DNA of 64,000 bases from Flagellimonas ochracea (lineage in GTDB: Bacteria; Bacteroidota; Bacteroidia; Flavobacteriales; Flavobacteriaceae), in contig NZ_JAAABI010000001.1 in the NCBI RefSeq assembly GCF_009903685.1, positions 620,001 through 684,000 of the forward strand, in the 5' to 3' direction. This document shows, in pieces, positions 63,301-64,000 of the stretch. The position numbers and the translations under genes are program-made. Below the pieces are notes generated by a model that was not told where the DNA came from, ran no database searches, and saw nothing but the letters and a program-made list of their open reading frames with translations. Positions within the stretch are counted from its first letter, which is position 1. Every line of letters begins with the position of its first letter.

Positions 63301-63514
63301 GCTCTTGATCAAGTTTAAGGACTTTCTCAATCGTATAGGTCGGGGCAACCTGCCGGTGACACAAGGCGTACGTGATGTCACCCGAGACTACTTGAACCAA
63401 TGGACAAAGCTGAAAGCGAACTTACAGATCATAAAGACCCAAGATGTGTCCCAGTACAATACGCTGCTTCAAAATGCTGGACTGCCAGAGTTGTATGTAA
63501 CAGAGGTTCGTTAA
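60380..63514 (+). CDS. Large secreted BNR/sortilin-like repeat protein
   Basis: The 1044-residue precursor starts at ATG 60380 with a signal peptide (FYLFIICFCAIISIQSQ); the extension to 60299 is rejected. Sortilin/BNR-type blades repeat through residues about 60-760: GGVWKTTDGGNTWNNIS, GMYKSTDAGKTWKHIG, GLYLSEDGGENWEKI and VLKSTDGGKTWKKIS, each with the S/TxDGGxTW Asp-box. The last 300 residues form a separate alpha/beta domain. Members are labelled glycosyl hydrolase or VPS10-like; catalytic residues are not identified. It is probably exported to the periplasm or surface. Confidence 0.88.
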   Translation: MKTRFYLFIICFCAIISIQSQRKTNEPKITEKLYESMTYRNIGPFRGGRVTTVEGLPNDIFTYYMGSTGGGVWKTTDGGNTWNNISDGFFNTTGIGDITVAPSDHNIIYVGTGESCIRGVKTSHGDGMYKSTDAGKTWKHIGLTETRHIGEVYVHPKDPNKVYVAAQGNPWGKDEHRGLYLSEDGGENWEKILYINEHSGIVDLSVSEENPNIMMATSWEFQRKPWALHSGGPGSQVLKSTDGGKTWKKISKGLPQLMGKIGVDISPANPNVVYLAIEAKEREGGVYRSDDAGETFRHTSNNATTFARPWYYMHIIAGPNDEDELWVMNSFAMKSIDGGKTFTGSPGSHVDHHDMWINPNNSDIMINANDGGASVTYNGGETWSTLMNQPTGQFYRCITDNGNPYRVYSGQQDNSTIAIDSRVMDDGIGEMHWDVMRAGESSTVAMDPNNPRFVYSTYFASNFVEWDRDIDNTRMVRPYPERISGEQPKNLKLRSNWNGPVIVSPHIPDVIYYGSEYVMKSIDRGITWQTVSEDLTRNNKDHQGKGGGPITNEQITAESYNNLFNIEESPLREGVVWVGSDCGLVHVTQNGGQTWTNVTPKGLPEAIINVVEPSPHDVATAYIAVAGYKLNNFTPMIYKTSNYGASWEKIVNGLPSDTFARSVREDPDRKGLLYAGTETGVFVSFNDGQQWLPLQNNLPEVPITDMRVQRKDLVVTTQGRAIWILDDLTPLHQITDAVAQANHYLYQPRDTHAELSVAYSIDGGFGQNPPKGVQIHYLNNEEIGEDTPISLEILNSKGKVIHAEQSNSPQVGCDTLVKPQLKKSKGAHRYRWNMRIGRFDCLTELYTTNRDLSAYDAAPGNYKVKLTVGDQVLIQDFAITIDPRIKTSVDNVEAAYAERNGLSHSLYQGATEMAQGVRDLRKIQQQLEFLLGETDDAQLQEKGKALNTRIEDWIDEILQKEMRTYQSNYMFEARLLIKFKDFLNRIGRGNLPVTQGVRDVTRDYLNQWTKLKANLQIIKTQDVSQYNTLLQNAGLPELYVTEVR

Positions 63515-63797
63515 TACCTCTAGCGCATAGTATCCAATCTTTTTTATTACTTTTTCTATGGAAATGGACAGGGAGACGGTTTTATCTAGTATTAAGTCTA
63601 AAAATAGTCAATTTTTAATCCAAATTAGAGTCCTTCTGAAAAACCAATCTTCAAATTATACAGCATTAGAATCGATGATAAAGTATCTTTAGGAAATGTT
63701 AAAATTTTGTTATAGATTTAGCCAGAACTGAATCGAACTGTATGTAATTTAATGTGATATAGTTCTTATTTTTCAACCTTAATTTTGATAGCTAATT

Positions 63798-64000
63798 ATG
63801 AAAAAATCTTTGCGAAACTCAAACCCCAAAACTCACCTACTGCGGCTATTTGCTTTTAGTTTTGTATTAAGCACCTTTGTTTTTACTTCATGTTCTGAGG
63901 AAACAGCGGACCCAGAATCACAAGACCTTTCTGGCAATCAGGCACAACTGATAGAATTGGCGCCCGACCCAGAGGAAATCATTACTATTGACGGAGTAGC
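63798..64000 (+). CDS. Lipoprotein gene, 5' part only
   Basis: ATG 63798 opens a frame that runs off the window. Residues 1-35 form a long signal peptide with lipobox FVFTSCSEE. The mature start is Asp/Glu/Pro-rich (ADPESQDLSGNQAQL). The remaining sequence is too short to name a family. The 283 bases upstream (63515-63797) contain no feature I can support. Confidence 0.75.
   Translation, partial: MKKSLRNSNPKTHLLRLFAFSFVLSTFVFTSCSEETADPESQDLSGNQAQLIELAPDPEEIITIDGV

Noticed and set aside
1..64000. tRNA, rRNA, riboswitch or prophage genes
   Set aside because: No cloverleaf, rRNA-like or known riboswitch sequence and no phage or transposase proteins were seen on either strand by eye; a covariance-model scan would be needed to exclude them.

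Overview
The window reads as a continuous chromosomal segment of a marine-type Flavobacteriaceae bacterium (Bacteroidota); a Muricauda/Allomuricauda-like genus is plausible but unproven. The signs are: TAnnTTTG -7 promoter boxes, many lipoproteins with an SCS-type lipobox, TlpA-like thioredoxins carrying DUF4369, DUF5916 and DUF4251 proteins, a fused E1 alpha/beta 2-oxoacid dehydrogenase, and a MutS2 without Smr domain. Base composition looks moderate and even except around 31.3-33.1 kb. I see no rRNA, tRNA, CRISPR array, transposase or prophage.

Layout. 1-4.9 kb: uvrA, a LOG-family protein and an M1-peptidase-like protein cut by the window edge, read leftwards. 5.0-9.3 kb: a DNA-repair island made of an AlkC-like glycosylase, a TIGR03915-type protein and a TIGR03916-type radical SAM protein, divergent from a LexA-like (XRE + S24) repressor; the shared control region has four copies of a TTGGAA-N3-TTCCAA operator. 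9.3-13.3 kb: an acpH-ggt-(ATP-grasp)-membrane protein operon whose last gene has a nine-base G tract. 13.3-25.6 kb: housekeeping and envelope genes (glmM, an LpxL-like acyltransferase, rhomboid, TlpA-like protein, a YdiJ-like FAD/Fe-S dehydrogenase, an LpxH-like phosphatase, aroC, a Kelch lipoprotein).

25.7-30.9 kb: a tight operon of a dicarboxylate/glutamate symporter, a GshB-like ATP-grasp ligase, an N-formylglutamate amidohydrolase-like protein, a QEGLA/DUF1704 metallopeptidase and a secreted protein of unknown function. Its enzymes suggest joining and cutting of amino-acid or gamma-glutamyl-type bonds. 31.3-33.1 kb: a foreign-looking chromate transporter segment with a gene remnant. 33-39.3 kb: a nucleotidyltransferase, an S10 peptidase, and a TPR/LuxR-type regulator divergent from a cholesterol-dependent-cytolysin-like lipoprotein.

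39.3-53.7 kb: mutS2, an SDR, ung, a DUF1835/nucleoside phosphorylase/cytosolic binding-protein operon, SUI1 plus an IPNS-like oxygenase, the fused E1, OmpA-type lipoproteins, an EamA exporter, and an HxlR regulator divergent from a DJ-1/PfpI protein and an NAD(P)-binding protein. 53.7-64 kb: a Crp/Fnr regulator divergent from an MFS exporter, a DUF5916 outer-membrane protein, a DUF4251 lipoprotein, a sorbosone-dehydrogenase-like lipoprotein, a two-gene unit with an overlooked 39-residue membrane protein, a large BNR/sortilin-like secreted protein, and the start of another lipoprotein.

The best candidates for something new are the LexA-like/radical-SAM repair island with its four-operator array, the GshB-NFGA-QEGLA operon, and the cytolysin/regulator pair.
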